From contig QKJQ01000015.1 in assembly GCA_003249225.1 (NCBI GenBank), forward strand, positions 248,001-312,000: a stretch of DNA of 64,000 nt. The letters are read 5' to 3'. Within the stretch, counting starts at the first letter, position 1, and each line of letters opens with the position of its first letter. Positions 1 through 8,273 of the stretch are shown piece after piece. Under the pieces are notes generated by a model that worked only from the letters and a program-made list of their open reading frames with translations, did no database searches and was not told where the DNA came from. The translations under genes and the position numbers were made by a program. The stretch comes from Clostridia bacterium (GTDB lineage: Bacteria > Bacillota > Clostridia > Lachnospirales > Lachnospiraceae).

Positions 1-846
1 TGCAGGAGAGGTTCTGTCGCTGACCGCATAAAGTGTGGAATGAGATTTTAAAGCAGCATCTTCTCCCTGTATTTTAATAGCGGCTGTCAAAGATACTTCT
101 GAATAACCGCTTTCTCTGCAGTTATTTATATATTCTTCATAACTAGCCGGTTCTTCTTCCTGTGTCAGCAGAATCTTTCCGATTGCCATAGGTTCCTTTG
201 TAGACACCATCTCAATTGTGTTAACACCTGCCTCAAACCAGAACAGGTATGCCTCTGTATAATATCCATCATTGTCTTTAATATAAGCTGTCGTCCAATC
301 CGGTGCTTCGACCTGAATAGGTCTGATATCGTTTCCTCTGCTGTCCTGAATAATTTCCTCACTATCTTCCCAAATTCTTGAGAAACAGACATACTGTGCA
401 CCATCGAATGGAATGGCACCATTGATATAGATTTCTCTTTCAATGTCACCATTCTTGCCGCTTATCTGATAATACTCGATTGCTATATTGTAAAAACCGG
501 CTTCTTCAACATTCACTTTCCAGACTGCACTTCCTTCTTCCTCTGTAAGCAGTACCGTCCCATCATAACCCATATAGGAGTCTGTCTTTTCAAAGCCTTC
601 GCTCTCATACACCGATGCCCCACCATTCACAGCAATTGTCTTGTCTGGTCTGTTCCTATCAGAGTGGTTCGAAAGATAGGTCTCATAAGTTACTGTATCT
701 TTCACAATATCCAGCAGGCTATCCGAGGAAGACACCAGACTTTGTCCAGTCTCTGCTCTCACCACAGACAAAGAAAAAAAAGTGCTGATAATTGTGCATA
801 GTAAGACTGCACTGACCGATTTATAGATAATTCGAGTTCCCTTCAT
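1..846 (-). CDS. Secreted protein, N-terminal part; probable ABC solute-binding protein (cut by window edge)
   Basis: An open frame of 282 codons runs from an ATG at 846 to the window edge without a stop. It begins with a basic start and a hydrophobic stretch ending VVRAETG, typical of a Sec signal peptide. The ATG follows a GGGGGAT ribosome site. The mature part has a beta-rich region containing SAVWKVNVEEAGFYNIAIEY, then RGNDIRP and YTEAYLFWFEAGVNTIEMV. This resembles the carbohydrate-binding-like N-terminus of very large (about 950 residue) solute-binding proteins of Paenibacillus and Lachnospiraceae; that link is from memory. The rest lies outside the window, so the solute-binding part is inferred. 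A promoter and operator-like site lie directly upstream. Confidence 0.7.
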   Translation of the reverse strand, partial: MKGTRIIYKSVSAVLLCTIISTFFSLSVVRAETGQSLVSSSDSLLDIVKDTVTYETYLSNHSDRNRPDKTIAVNGGASVYESEGFEKTDSYMGYDGTVLLTEEEGSAVWKVNVEEAGFYNIAIEYYQISGKNGDIEREIYINGAIPFDGAQYVCFSRIWEDSEEIIQDSRGNDIRPIQVEAPDWTTAYIKDNDGYYTEAYLFWFEAGVNTIEMVSTKEPMAIGKILLTQEEEPASYEEYINNCRESGYSEVSLTAAIKIQGEDAALKSHSTLYAVSDRTSPA

Positions 847-874
847 ACTATCCCCCATTATCATTTTTAGTAAT

Positions 875-910
875 ATTATATAGTTTTTATAAAACTGCAA
901 TCGATATACA
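875..910 (-). promoter_or_regulatory. Promoter -10 with overlapping LacI-type operator, partial secreted gene
   Basis: On the minus strand a perfect TATAAT (875-880) lies 29 bases before the start codon. The -35 region is covered by TGTATATCGATTGCA (896-910), which shares CGATTGCA with the sites at 991-1005 and 3191-3205. The form resembles LacI/GalR-family operators. Function is inferred from the recurrence and from overlap with the promoter. Confidence 0.55.
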
Positions 911-923
911 TTGAATATTTTTT

Positions 924-959
924 ATAACACCGTTTCATCTTTTTTCCAAACGGTGCTAT
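924..959. repeat. Inverted repeat, 12-bp stem
   Basis: ATAACACCGTTT (924-935) pairs with AAACGGTGCTAT (948-959) apart from one position, with a 12-base loop. It lies between the two operator-like sites downstream of the GH43 gene. Neither strand has a clear U-run after the stem, so it is not a canonical terminator. It may be a weak terminator or leader hairpin. Confidence 0.5.
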
Positions 960-990
960 ATACTGTGATATTCTACAATTATTTTATTTT

Positions 991-1005
991 TGCAATCGGT
1001 GTACA
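991..1005 (-). promoter_or_regulatory. LacI-type operator-like site, second copy
   Basis: TGTACACCGATTGCA on the minus strand matches the site at 896-910 at most positions and shares CGATTGCA with 3191-3205. It lies between the GH43 stop and the next gene. Its last bases could form a TTGCAA -35 element, but the matching -10 is poor. Confidence 0.45.
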
Positions 1006-1084
1006 TAGTTATTTTAACCAATCTATAATCTGATTATATATTGGTGTTTAAGGAAACGTCAAGCAAAAAAAGGAATTTTCTAAT

Positions 1085-3124
1085 TTAATTCTCCAGCTTC
1101 CACTCATCACTCCATGAAAGCTCCATCGTTTTGTCTTCCTTGAACGTAATCGGCAGCCAGATATAACTTGAATTTGTAAGATCTTCACTGTTCCAGCGAT
1201 CACCCATATATATATAATTTCCACTTTCATCTTTAAACACGCAGGTACTCTGACTGTCAAATGTCGTCGCCTTAGTATCCCCTACACATGGATCGCCTAT
1301 TTCTTTCCATTCACCAAATATACTGTCTGCCATTGCATACCGTGCACGGTTCGGAGTCCATCCGGTAGCCCCCGAGGTAAGCAGATAATAAAATCCGTCT
1401 CTTTCAAAAAGTGCCGGTGCTTCTCTTTGTGCACCGGGAAACAGTCTTACAAAATCAACCCCTTCCACGGCTTCCTCTGGGTCTGTTGCAAGATATGTAT
1501 ATTCCTCATTCAGCTTTGAAATGTACATGGTCAGATTTTCTTCACTGGAATATACAATATACGCTGTACCATCTTTATCCACAAAGAGATTCATATCCCG
1601 TGACATACCTTTACTCTGCGGATACATATCCTCTTGATTTTCCGGGCAGGTATTCAAACGATACCGGTCAATGAAACGAAAAGGTCCAAAAGGCGAGGCA
1701 CTGACGGCTACCCCTGCGGATGCCGCAGCGTAATTCGAATCACTCATCTGTGTTGGTCCATCTGCATGAAACCAAAGAATATATTGATTTGTCTTCTCGT
1801 TATAAATCAGCTTTGGTCTTTCAATTACAGATGTTGAATCATTAATGCTTCGATAAACATTATCCAGCTGTTCTTGACTATATCCCTGATATAAACTGGT
1901 AAAATAGCTTTCAGTTTCAAGTTCTTCTCTTGAAGTTACTGTCTTCATAATAACTCCTTTGAAGGTCCAGTTATAAAGGTCATCTGAAATGTAGGCACAT
2001 ATACCGCCGCGATACCCCATGGTCTTATCTTCCCCGACCCAGTACCACATTTCAACCAGTTCCCCATTCTCGTCCGGAACCATCATTTGCTGAACCTGTC
2101 CACCGTGTGCCTGAATAAAGGTTCCATCTGTGTCGGTCCACACCTTTCCAGGTAAGAATGAATCATACACCGTTATCTTTTCTAATCCTTCGAATGAATT
2201 TTCCAATGCCGTATATACCTCCCTGATCTTGTCCGTAATCTCATTATTTTTTGCTTGTTCAGCCGCTTTATAATTTTCATAATATATTTCATAAGATTCA
2301 CTTGTGTAATACATTTCGTCTTCTACGGCGGTCGATACTTTTTCAAGAAGCATCGCAAGATAATCTGCATCTATGTCAGGAAGATAGCGAACAATGATAT
2401 AACTGAGTATCGGATTTTTCATTGCGTCCGTTCCCCGTTCTTTGTTATGCACAAAAATATCCAGATAACCATCTGTTACAGTTTGTGTCGCTTTCACCTC
2501 CGACAGACGGTATTTTAGGATCTTCATAGAATCAATTGCTGGCACACCTTCCATCTCCACATCAACCGTTCTGGCTGAAAATGGATTGTAGAATCCAAAG
2601 GTAACTTCATAATCTCCCTCCGGTATTTGAAGCTGGTATGTAAACCCCAATTGACTTCCTTCACCCTGTGTACCTTCTTTTATGACCCACTTCGTGTCGG
2701 TGAGTTCCGTACTGTCAGGATTTCCCTCTGCCTCCATGAAATCAGCAGGCAAGTAACCCCAGGTACTTTTTGCCACATCATCAATACCATACTCCTGATC
2801 TGTTACAGACTGAAACAAACCCATTGGATAGGTACTTTGAAGGCTTGATGTCTCTTTTGTTCCGCAGTTGATCGTGTAAAAAATGAAGTCATTTTGAAAT
2901 ATACTTTCTTTTGAGGGCAGTGACAGCCTGTTTTCGTTCATCGAACCATTGCCTGTCGTTGTATTCTCTCCAATCTCCTCTTTGGAATAATTCTGTTCGT
3001 TTTCCTGCGTCATTGTTTCTGAGGCATTACCTGCATGATTTTCTTCGTAAGAACATCCATAAAAAAATTGAGCCAGTAGAATAAGTGTTATTCCAATCAT
3101 CAAAATTTTTTTTCTCTTAATCAT
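1085..3124 (-). CDS. GH43-family lipoprotein, exo-beta-1,3-galactanase-like
   Basis: 679 residues. The N-terminus is a lipoprotein signal with lipobox FYGC (Cys24), so the enzyme is anchored outside the membrane. Residues roughly 60-260 form a beta-rich, carbohydrate-binding-like region. From about residue 320 the protein reads as a GH43 five-bladed propeller: DTDGTFIQAHGG, SRDMNLFVDKDGTAYIVYSS, REAPALFERDGFYYLLTSG and GWTPNRARYA. These motifs are most like the exo-beta-1,3-galactanase-type subfamily (GH43_24), known to act on arabinogalactan side chains. The family call is firm; the substrate is inferred. The gene follows a TTGCAA/TATTAT promoter overlapped by the operator-like site and precedes the partial secreted gene, which probably serves the same substrate. 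Confidence 0.8.
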   Translation of the reverse strand: MIKRKKILMIGITLILLAQFFYGCSYEENHAGNASETMTQENEQNYSKEEIGENTTTGNGSMNENRLSLPSKESIFQNDFIFYTINCGTKETSSLQSTYPMGLFQSVTDQEYGIDDVAKSTWGYLPADFMEAEGNPDSTELTDTKWVIKEGTQGEGSQLGFTYQLQIPEGDYEVTFGFYNPFSARTVDVEMEGVPAIDSMKILKYRLSEVKATQTVTDGYLDIFVHNKERGTDAMKNPILSYIIVRYLPDIDADYLAMLLEKVSTAVEDEMYYTSESYEIYYENYKAAEQAKNNEITDKIREVYTALENSFEGLEKITVYDSFLPGKVWTDTDGTFIQAHGGQVQQMMVPDENGELVEMWYWVGEDKTMGYRGGICAYISDDLYNWTFKGVIMKTVTSREELETESYFTSLYQGYSQEQLDNVYRSINDSTSVIERPKLIYNEKTNQYILWFHADGPTQMSDSNYAAASAGVAVSASPFGPFRFIDRYRLNTCPENQEDMYPQSKGMSRDMNLFVDKDGTAYIVYSSEENLTMYISKLNEEYTYLATDPEEAVEGVDFVRLFPGAQREAPALFERDGFYYLLTSGATGWTPNRARYAMADSIFGEWKEIGDPCVGDTKATTFDSQSTCVFKDESGNYIYMGDRWNSEDLTNSSYIWLPITFKEDKTMELSWSDEWKLEN

Positions 3125-3166
3125 ACATAGCCTCCATTAAAACTGGTTTTCCTAATACTGCCATAC

Positions 3167-3205
3167 ATAATAACACGTCATTATGTATATTGCAATCGAT
3201 TGTAT
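3167..3205 (-). promoter_or_regulatory. Promoter and overlapping operator of the GH43 gene
   Basis: Minus-strand -35 TTGCAA (3190-3195), a 17-base spacer and -10 TATTAT (3167-3172). The near-palindrome TGCAATCGATTGTA (3191-3204 on the plus strand) covers the -35. The minus-strand reading ATACAATCGATTGCA matches the sites at 896 and 991 at the CGATTGCA half. A short hairpin, ATACATAA with TTATGTAT, follows in the leader. Confidence 0.6.
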
Positions 3206-3473
3206 AACCAAATTGTGATGTGCATATTTGTGTGTTATTTTTATCCTTGTTATATATTTTCTATGTTATTTATATATTATATGATGTTATTCCCTTCTTT
3301 ATTTGTATACTTTGTACATTTATAAAAATTTTCGCGTTTTTTCTTTTTCTACCTTCTTTGGCAAGTTATCACTTTCTGAAAGTTTGTCTGTATCTGTCAA
3401 ACACCCGATTAACATAATTTCCTTTTTTTATATATTTCATTCTTTACATTGCAATCCCTTTCTTTCTGCAGAC

Positions 3474-3505
3474 AAAAAAACTGCTGCGAATAAACAGCAG
3501 CAGTT
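3474..3505 (-). terminator. Rho-independent terminator after the DUF1349 gene
   Basis: On the minus strand AACTGCTGC (3505-3497) pairs with GCAGCAGTT (3487-3479) around a 9-base loop, followed by a T-run, 25 bases after the stop at 3530. The rest of the 405-base gap 3125-3529 holds the GH43 promoter and AT-rich sequence without a convincing gene. Confidence 0.85.
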
Positions 3506-3529
3506 GAAGGCAAAAGCATTTAAGAAGGA

Positions 3530-4114
3530 TCAGTTCCATTCCGGATTTCTGATATATTCATAAGGATTCGGCAGTACTTCAAGGCCTTCGAATACGACTT
3601 CACAGCTTGGGCCGATTGGTGACTGCGCGGAGATTCCAAGCATAATCGTCTCCTTCATCGGCAGCCGGAATATGCGGACCAGGATCCATTTTACCTTATC
3701 TTTTGAATAATGAAGGGCAAATTCATTGCCTTTACGCATCATCTGCATCCATACACCGCCTGTCATGGACTCACCATTGGAATCATCCGATACGCCGTTG
3801 GTCACAACCGAAACCATGGCAGGATGTCCAGCATCGGAATTCTCATAGGCAAATTTAATGTATTTGTTTTCATTTTCATAAGCAACAATACAGCCAAGAT
3901 CATACAGTCCTATGAACTCCGGTGTAATCTTACAGCGAATCAGAAAATCTCCTGTCTGTTCTGTGTAGTAATACGGAAAACTGCTGCATTTGTAGCCATT
4001 GCACATATCATTGAACAGGTTCGTTCCTTTGTCAGCCTTCATGAAAATCCTGTCCTCTGTCTTCTCAAAAATCAACGGTGCCGGTGAATCAAGTAAACGA
4101 AAATCTTTCTGCAT
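3530..4114 (-). CDS. DUF1349 domain protein (concanavalin A-like fold)
   Basis: 194 residues without signal peptide or membrane segment. The sequence LFNDMCNGYKCSSFPYYYT, FLIRCKITPEFIGLYDLGCI and ENENKYIKFAYE followed by a late LGISAQSP fits DUF1349, a jelly-roll domain related to the C-terminal domain of GH43 beta-xylosidases and often found as a free-standing cytoplasmic protein. Its biochemical role is not established; sugar or polysaccharide binding is an inference. It is a single-gene unit with its own terminator. A perfect start context was not seen, but the Met at 4114 is the only one that keeps the whole domain. Confidence 0.7.
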   Translation of the reverse strand: MQKDFRLLDSPAPLIFEKTEDRIFMKADKGTNLFNDMCNGYKCSSFPYYYTEQTGDFLIRCKITPEFIGLYDLGCIVAYENENKYIKFAYENSDAGHPAMVSVVTNGVSDDSNGESMTGGVWMQMMRKGNEFALHYSKDKVKWILVRIFRLPMKETIMLGISAQSPIGPSCEVVFEGLEVLPNPYEYIRNPEWN

Positions 4115-4278
4115 TTTTTTCTCCTTCTCTTGTGAAATAATCTGCCAGTCAATGTCTTTATAGTTTGATACTAGCCGTTTTAAAGCCTTGTGTCAAACAA
4201 TCTGTGCCACTTTTATGAATAAGTTCTAAGTTCCCAAAAAAGTAGAAAATTTAATGGATTTATCCCTAATTTTTTCTG

Positions 4279-4307
4279 TAGTTATCAGCCACCTTCGGAC
4301 ATATAAT
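4279..4307 (+). promoter_or_regulatory. Candidate promoter of the GH5 gene
   Basis: A perfect TATAAT at 4302-4307 lies 51 bases before the GH5 start. A -35 at the right spacing (4279-4284, TAGTTA) is weak. The call rests mainly on the -10. Confidence 0.4.
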
Positions 4308-4357
4308 ACAAGAAGAAAAATAAAAATTGCTATATGTAACGCGGGAATGGGGAAATT

Positions 4358-6247
4358 ATGAAAAAGAAAAACACCAGACTAGTATCTGTGATTCTGTTGA
4401 GTCTGCTTCTTTTATCCGGTGTAACCGGATGCGGAAACCAGACAGAGGGTAATACTATGACATCGAATGAAACAGCAGCAACCATTGCACCTACAAAAAC
4501 TGAAGTTACTGCAACATCAGCGCCTACAGCTTCACCGGATGCAGAAAGTGCATCCACCGATACTGCTGCAGATAGTTCTGTTCCTGATACCGGATTTGAC
4601 CTTACCGCCGTTGAGCTTACAAAGCTAATGGGAAACGGCATCAATCTTGGAAATACCATGGAAGCCTGGGGACATTCCGGTCTCGGCATTAACGCAGCGG
4701 TCTCTTCCTATGAGACTTACTGGGGACAGCCGGTCACAACACAGGAGATCATCGACAGTATGAAAGCTGCCGGTTTTGATACACTTCGTATTCCGGTTGC
4801 CTGGACCAATACCATGGACTTTGAAAATGGAGATTATACCATTCGGCAGGATTACCTGGACCGTGTCGGTGAAATCATCCAATATGCTTTGAACGCTGAC
4901 ATGTATGTCATCGTTAATGATCATTGGGATGGTGGCTGGTGGGGAAGATTTGGCTCTGCAACCGAAGAAATCCGGACCGCAGCCATGGACCAGTATGTTG
5001 CCATGTGGACACAGATCGCCAATGAATACAAAGACTTTTCAAGCAAGCTGATCTTTGAATCTGCGAACGAAGAACTTGGAAGCCGCTTGAATGATACTGA
5101 TTTTGCCGCAGATTCCGGTTCTCTTTCCGAAAGCGAATGTTATGAAGTCATGAACCAGATCAATCAGACCTTTGTTGACCTGATCCGCAGTACCGGCGGA
5201 AACAATGAAAAGCGTTTCTTATTAATTGCCGGGTATAATACTGATATTGCAAAAACGAACGACAGCCGCTTTGTTATGCCGACCGATACACAGGAGAATA
5301 AGCTTTTAGTATCCGTGCATTACTATACACCGTGGGGATACTGTGGAAATGAAAGTCTTGCAACCTGGGGAAGCGTTGCAAACTATGATGAACAAAACAG
5401 CCTGCTTTCTTCCATGGCTTCGTTTGTAGATCAGGGATACGGTGTTGTTATCGGTGAATATGCTGTTTCACTGGCTTCTGATGGAACCGCAAAGGAGAAT
5501 ACCACCGATTTCTTTACGAACTTTCTGGATAACTGTGATTACTATAATTACTGTCCTATGCTTTGGGATTGCAGCAGCTTGTTCATCCGGCGCGACCTTG
5601 GATTCTTTGATGCAGATGTGGCTTCTCTGTTCTTAAACCGAAGTTATTCTGCACAGTCAAATTATACCTCTGAGGAAGTCACAGCAAACGCAAAAACTTC
5701 CATGGATCTATCTTATGAAAATGCCGTTGCGGCTGATGTGCCTTTTGTTCTTCCCGATGATCAGGCTATGGCCTGGATCATGTTCAACAGCGGTGACTGG
5801 GGAATTATGTACAGTGTCGGTGATGTCTACGATCCTACGGCAAAGACAGGCGGACTTGTGACTACTGATGTGGAGATTACCGGAGAAGGTACCTATACCG
5901 TTGCCCTTGACTTTACCGGAACCGGTAATGGAACAGCGAACAGTGTAGCATTTTCTGCTCTTGCCATTGCAAACGGTGAAACTCTGTTCCCCGGATACAT
6001 TGTTGATATTAAAGAAATTCTGGTAAATGGCGAACCCTATACCTTTACTGGCAAACCATATACGACTTCTGATGACCAAATCTGTACAAGAGTCAACCTT
6101 TTCAATGATTGGGTCGGAACCCCTTCTAGCGGTGTACGGACCATAGACGGGACTCTTGATAATGTATCGGCCAAGCTTCTTGATAAAGCTACTCTTGGTC
6201 TGGTCAAAACCTTGGAGATAACATTTACCTATGCTCCCGCACAATAA
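4358..6247 (+). CDS. GH5 endoglucanase-type lipoprotein with C-terminal binding domain
   Basis: 629 residues. A lipoprotein signal ends in VTGC (Cys25). A Thr/Ala/Ser-rich linker (about 26-80) leads into a GH5 catalytic domain (about 88-430) opening with NGINLGNTMEAWG. Visible GH5 landmarks are TLRIPVAW, IVNDHW, the acid/base Glu238 in ANEE, HYYTPWGYC and the nucleophile Glu367 in VIGEYAV. The last 160 residues (from about 465) form a beta-rich domain starting AMAWIMFNSGDWG, as in several Clostridia cellulases, and probably bind glycan. The protein should be displayed on the outer face of the membrane and cut beta-glucan or mannan internally. It is the only plus-strand gene in this part and ends at a strong shared terminator. 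Confidence 0.88.
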   Translation: MKKKNTRLVSVILLSLLLLSGVTGCGNQTEGNTMTSNETAATIAPTKTEVTATSAPTASPDAESASTDTAADSSVPDTGFDLTAVELTKLMGNGINLGNTMEAWGHSGLGINAAVSSYETYWGQPVTTQEIIDSMKAAGFDTLRIPVAWTNTMDFENGDYTIRQDYLDRVGEIIQYALNADMYVIVNDHWDGGWWGRFGSATEEIRTAAMDQYVAMWTQIANEYKDFSSKLIFESANEELGSRLNDTDFAADSGSLSESECYEVMNQINQTFVDLIRSTGGNNEKRFLLIAGYNTDIAKTNDSRFVMPTDTQENKLLVSVHYYTPWGYCGNESLATWGSVANYDEQNSLLSSMASFVDQGYGVVIGEYAVSLASDGTAKENTTDFFTNFLDNCDYYNYCPMLWDCSSLFIRRDLGFFDADVASLFLNRSYSAQSNYTSEEVTANAKTSMDLSYENAVAADVPFVLPDDQAMAWIMFNSGDWGIMYSVGDVYDPTAKTGGLVTTDVEITGEGTYTVALDFTGTGNGTANSVAFSALAIANGETLFPGYIVDIKEILVNGEPYTFTGKPYTTSDDQICTRVNLFNDWVGTPSSGVRTIDGTLDNVSAKLLDKATLGLVKTLEITFTYAPAQ

Positions 6248-6287
6248 GCTAGGTAACAGTTGATACTTTTCATAACTCCTTTTGTAC

Positions 6288-6321
6288 AAAACCCCCGGTG
6301 TGTGCTGACACCGGGGGTTTT
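6288..6321. terminator. Bidirectional terminator between GH5 gene and salvage operon
   Basis: AAAACCCCCGGTGT (6288-6301) and ACACCGGGGGTTTT (6308-6321) form a perfect 14-bp stem with a 6-base loop. The T-runs on both sides let it work in both directions. It separates the convergent GH5 gene and the namZ end of the salvage operon. Confidence 0.93.
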
Positions 6322-6333
6322 GTCATTTTATCT

Positions 6334-7476
6334 TTATTCATACAGCCAGTAGTCCCTGCTCCTGTCAAGAAACATCCTGCTGTCCTTCTCATAATCTGAT
6401 AGTAAAGCTTCAAGCGTTACTGTAGGATCCAGTAACTTATTGTTTCCAAAAAGCAATTCTATGAACTGCTTTCTGCCCTCCGCAGCCGGCGGCAGGTAGG
6501 AAAAGCTTTCCGGCCAGAGTTCTTTTATGGCAAATATAAGAGTCAGCCCTGTTTCCACTGCCTTTACTGCTTTTGCCTCTGTCACATGAATATGAACGCC
6601 TTCACAAGGCTGTCCCTGATGCTTTGATGTAGTCGGTGTAAAGAATACCGGTGAAAAAATCACACCCGGAAGCTGTTTATTATTCATATATCTGGTCAGC
6701 CTGTCTGCACGAATAAATGGGGCACCGATGATTTCAAAGGGGGCTGCGGTTCCTCGTCCCTCTGAAACGTTGGTTCCTTCAAAAAGACAGGTTCCGGAAT
6801 ATAAGAGAGCAGTTTCAAACCTTGGCAGTCCAAGACTTGGCATGACCCATACATTCTTTGTGTCAGGAAACAGCATATCTCTATGCCACCCTTCACATGG
6901 TATCACTGTAAGTTCTAGATCCAGCTGATACATAGCCAGAAACATCTTTGCCAGCTCACCTGCTGTCAGACCATAACGCATGCAGATCGGTGCCACGCCA
7001 ACAAAGCTTTCATAGGCTTTATCCAGAATATTTCCTTCCACCTTACCACCAAGAACATTCATACGATCCAGTACAATAAACTCCTTCCTGCAGGCTGCAC
7101 AGTCTTCCATGGCGTGAAGCATGGTTGAAATAAAGGTATAAAAGCGCACACCGACATCCTGAATATCATATACGACGGCATCCACCTCTGACAGCATCTC
7201 TTTTGTAAAACGTTTGGAGTCCTTTCTATACAAACTATAGATCGGCAAACCGCTTATCCTGTCTGTCGATGAATCGACAAAATCACCGGCTCCTGCTTCT
7301 CCTCGCACACCATGCTCCGGACCAAAAAGTGCTGTCACCTGATAATGCTTTCTAAGGATATCAATCGAAGAAGTAAGCTGGCAGTCAACACCTGAAATAG
7401 AGGTCAAAAGCCCAAGCCGCTTCCCTTTTAATTTCTGATCGTACCTTCCAATTCTGTCTATACCATTTGCAATCAT
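6334..7476 (-). CDS. namZ: Exo-beta-N-acetylmuramidase (DUF1343, GH171)
   Basis: 380 residues matching the DUF1343 family throughout: RLGLLTSISGVD, LFGPEHGVRGEAGAG, PIYSLYRKD, DAVVYDIQDVGVRFYTF and LDRMNVLGG. Bacillus subtilis NamZ (YbbC) of this family removes MurNAc from the non-reducing end of peptidoglycan fragments. Unlike the secreted Bacillus protein, this one starts MIANGIDRIGRYD with no signal peptide, so it should act in the cytoplasm on imported material. It is the last gene of the murein-sugar operon, just before the bidirectional terminator. The start follows AAGGAATCTT. Confidence 0.92.
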   Translation of the reverse strand: MIANGIDRIGRYDQKLKGKRLGLLTSISGVDCQLTSSIDILRKHYQVTALFGPEHGVRGEAGAGDFVDSSTDRISGLPIYSLYRKDSKRFTKEMLSEVDAVVYDIQDVGVRFYTFISTMLHAMEDCAACRKEFIVLDRMNVLGGKVEGNILDKAYESFVGVAPICMRYGLTAGELAKMFLAMYQLDLELTVIPCEGWHRDMLFPDTKNVWVMPSLGLPRFETALLYSGTCLFEGTNVSEGRGTAAPFEIIGAPFIRADRLTRYMNNKQLPGVIFSPVFFTPTTSKHQGQPCEGVHIHVTEAKAVKAVETGLTLIFAIKELWPESFSYLPPAAEGRKQFIELLFGNNKLLDPTVTLEALLSDYEKDSRMFLDRSRDYWLYE

Positions 7477-7543
7477 AAGATTCCTTTTCTGTTTATATAA
7501 ACGAACTCAAACTATGTAAGCAGGTTCTTGTCAAAGATAATGA

Positions 7544-8257
7544 TTACCTCCAGACGAACTCCTGATCTGCAGGTAAAATGACTCGTTTTTGGTTCTCCTC
7601 TATATCAAAGGCTTCTGCATATTCTTTTCTGACTAAGAGTCCATTGGTTCGCATAATTCCCGCATAATATTCTGCATAGTGGAAGCTTTTACTATTCATG
7701 GCGAACCAGCTTGTCTGAATCGCCTTCTGCCAGAGCTCAAAGCCCTCCTTTGACACTTCCATGTAAACATACGGCTTGAAATCAACAGAATCTTCCCAAT
7801 TCTGCGCATAGTAGGGACCTTTGGCAAAATGAGGTGAAAGATCTCTTTCAAAAGCAGGTAGAGCAGCAAAAAACTGTGCATCCTTCACAATACGATGCGT
7901 TGCTTCATGGTCCTTGTGCATACTGTTCTTCCAATGTGTCAGCAATGCTTCCGGTTTAAATTTTCGTATCAGGTCACATACCTCATAGCGAATCGTTTTA
8001 TTATCCGGTAATTCACCATCCAGGTAAGGCAGTACGATGGCTTCTCCGCCTAAAAGATCGGTAAAATCTTTTGCTTCCTTTTCCTTCTGTCTTCTGTAAG
8101 CAGCTACCGACATTTCCGGTGGATTCCCTTTTTCGCCGCCGGTCATTGCCACTGTCACGACCTTATACCCCTGCAATGCTAACGTTGCCAGCATACCTCC
8201 ACAGGTGAGTTCTGCGTCTCCTACATGTCCACCAATTGCCATAATTGTTTTTTGCAT
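7544..8257 (-). CDS. PIG-L family N-deacetylase, metal-dependent
   Basis: 237 residues with the PIG-L/LmbE layout. The usual AHPDDE metal motif near the N-terminus reads GGHVGDAE here (His11, Asp14), so the His and one Asp remain while the proline and first Asp are replaced. The second metal motif HKDHEATH, about residue 120, is intact. Members remove acetyl groups from GlcNAc-containing molecules. The gene lies between the double-GNAT gene and namZ in the salvage operon, so an N-acetylated amino sugar from peptidoglycan is the likely substrate; this is inference. The start follows AGAGGTAG. Confidence 0.8.
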   Translation of the reverse strand: MQKTIMAIGGHVGDAELTCGGMLATLALQGYKVVTVAMTGGEKGNPPEMSVAAYRRQKEKEAKDFTDLLGGEAIVLPYLDGELPDNKTIRYEVCDLIRKFKPEALLTHWKNSMHKDHEATHRIVKDAQFFAALPAFERDLSPHFAKGPYYAQNWEDSVDFKPYVYMEVSKEGFELWQKAIQTSWFAMNSKSFHYAEYYAGIMRTNGLLVRKEYAEAFDIEENQKRVILPADQEFVWR

Positions 8258-8273
8258 GTTCTACCTCTTTTTC

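Noticed and set aside
896-910. Standard CcpA cre site
   Set aside because: The centre CG and outer CA fit, but spacing and the left half do not match the cre consensus; a specific LacI-family operator is more likely.
924-959. Rho-independent terminator
   Set aside because: The stem is good but no U-run follows on either strand; kept only as an inverted repeat.
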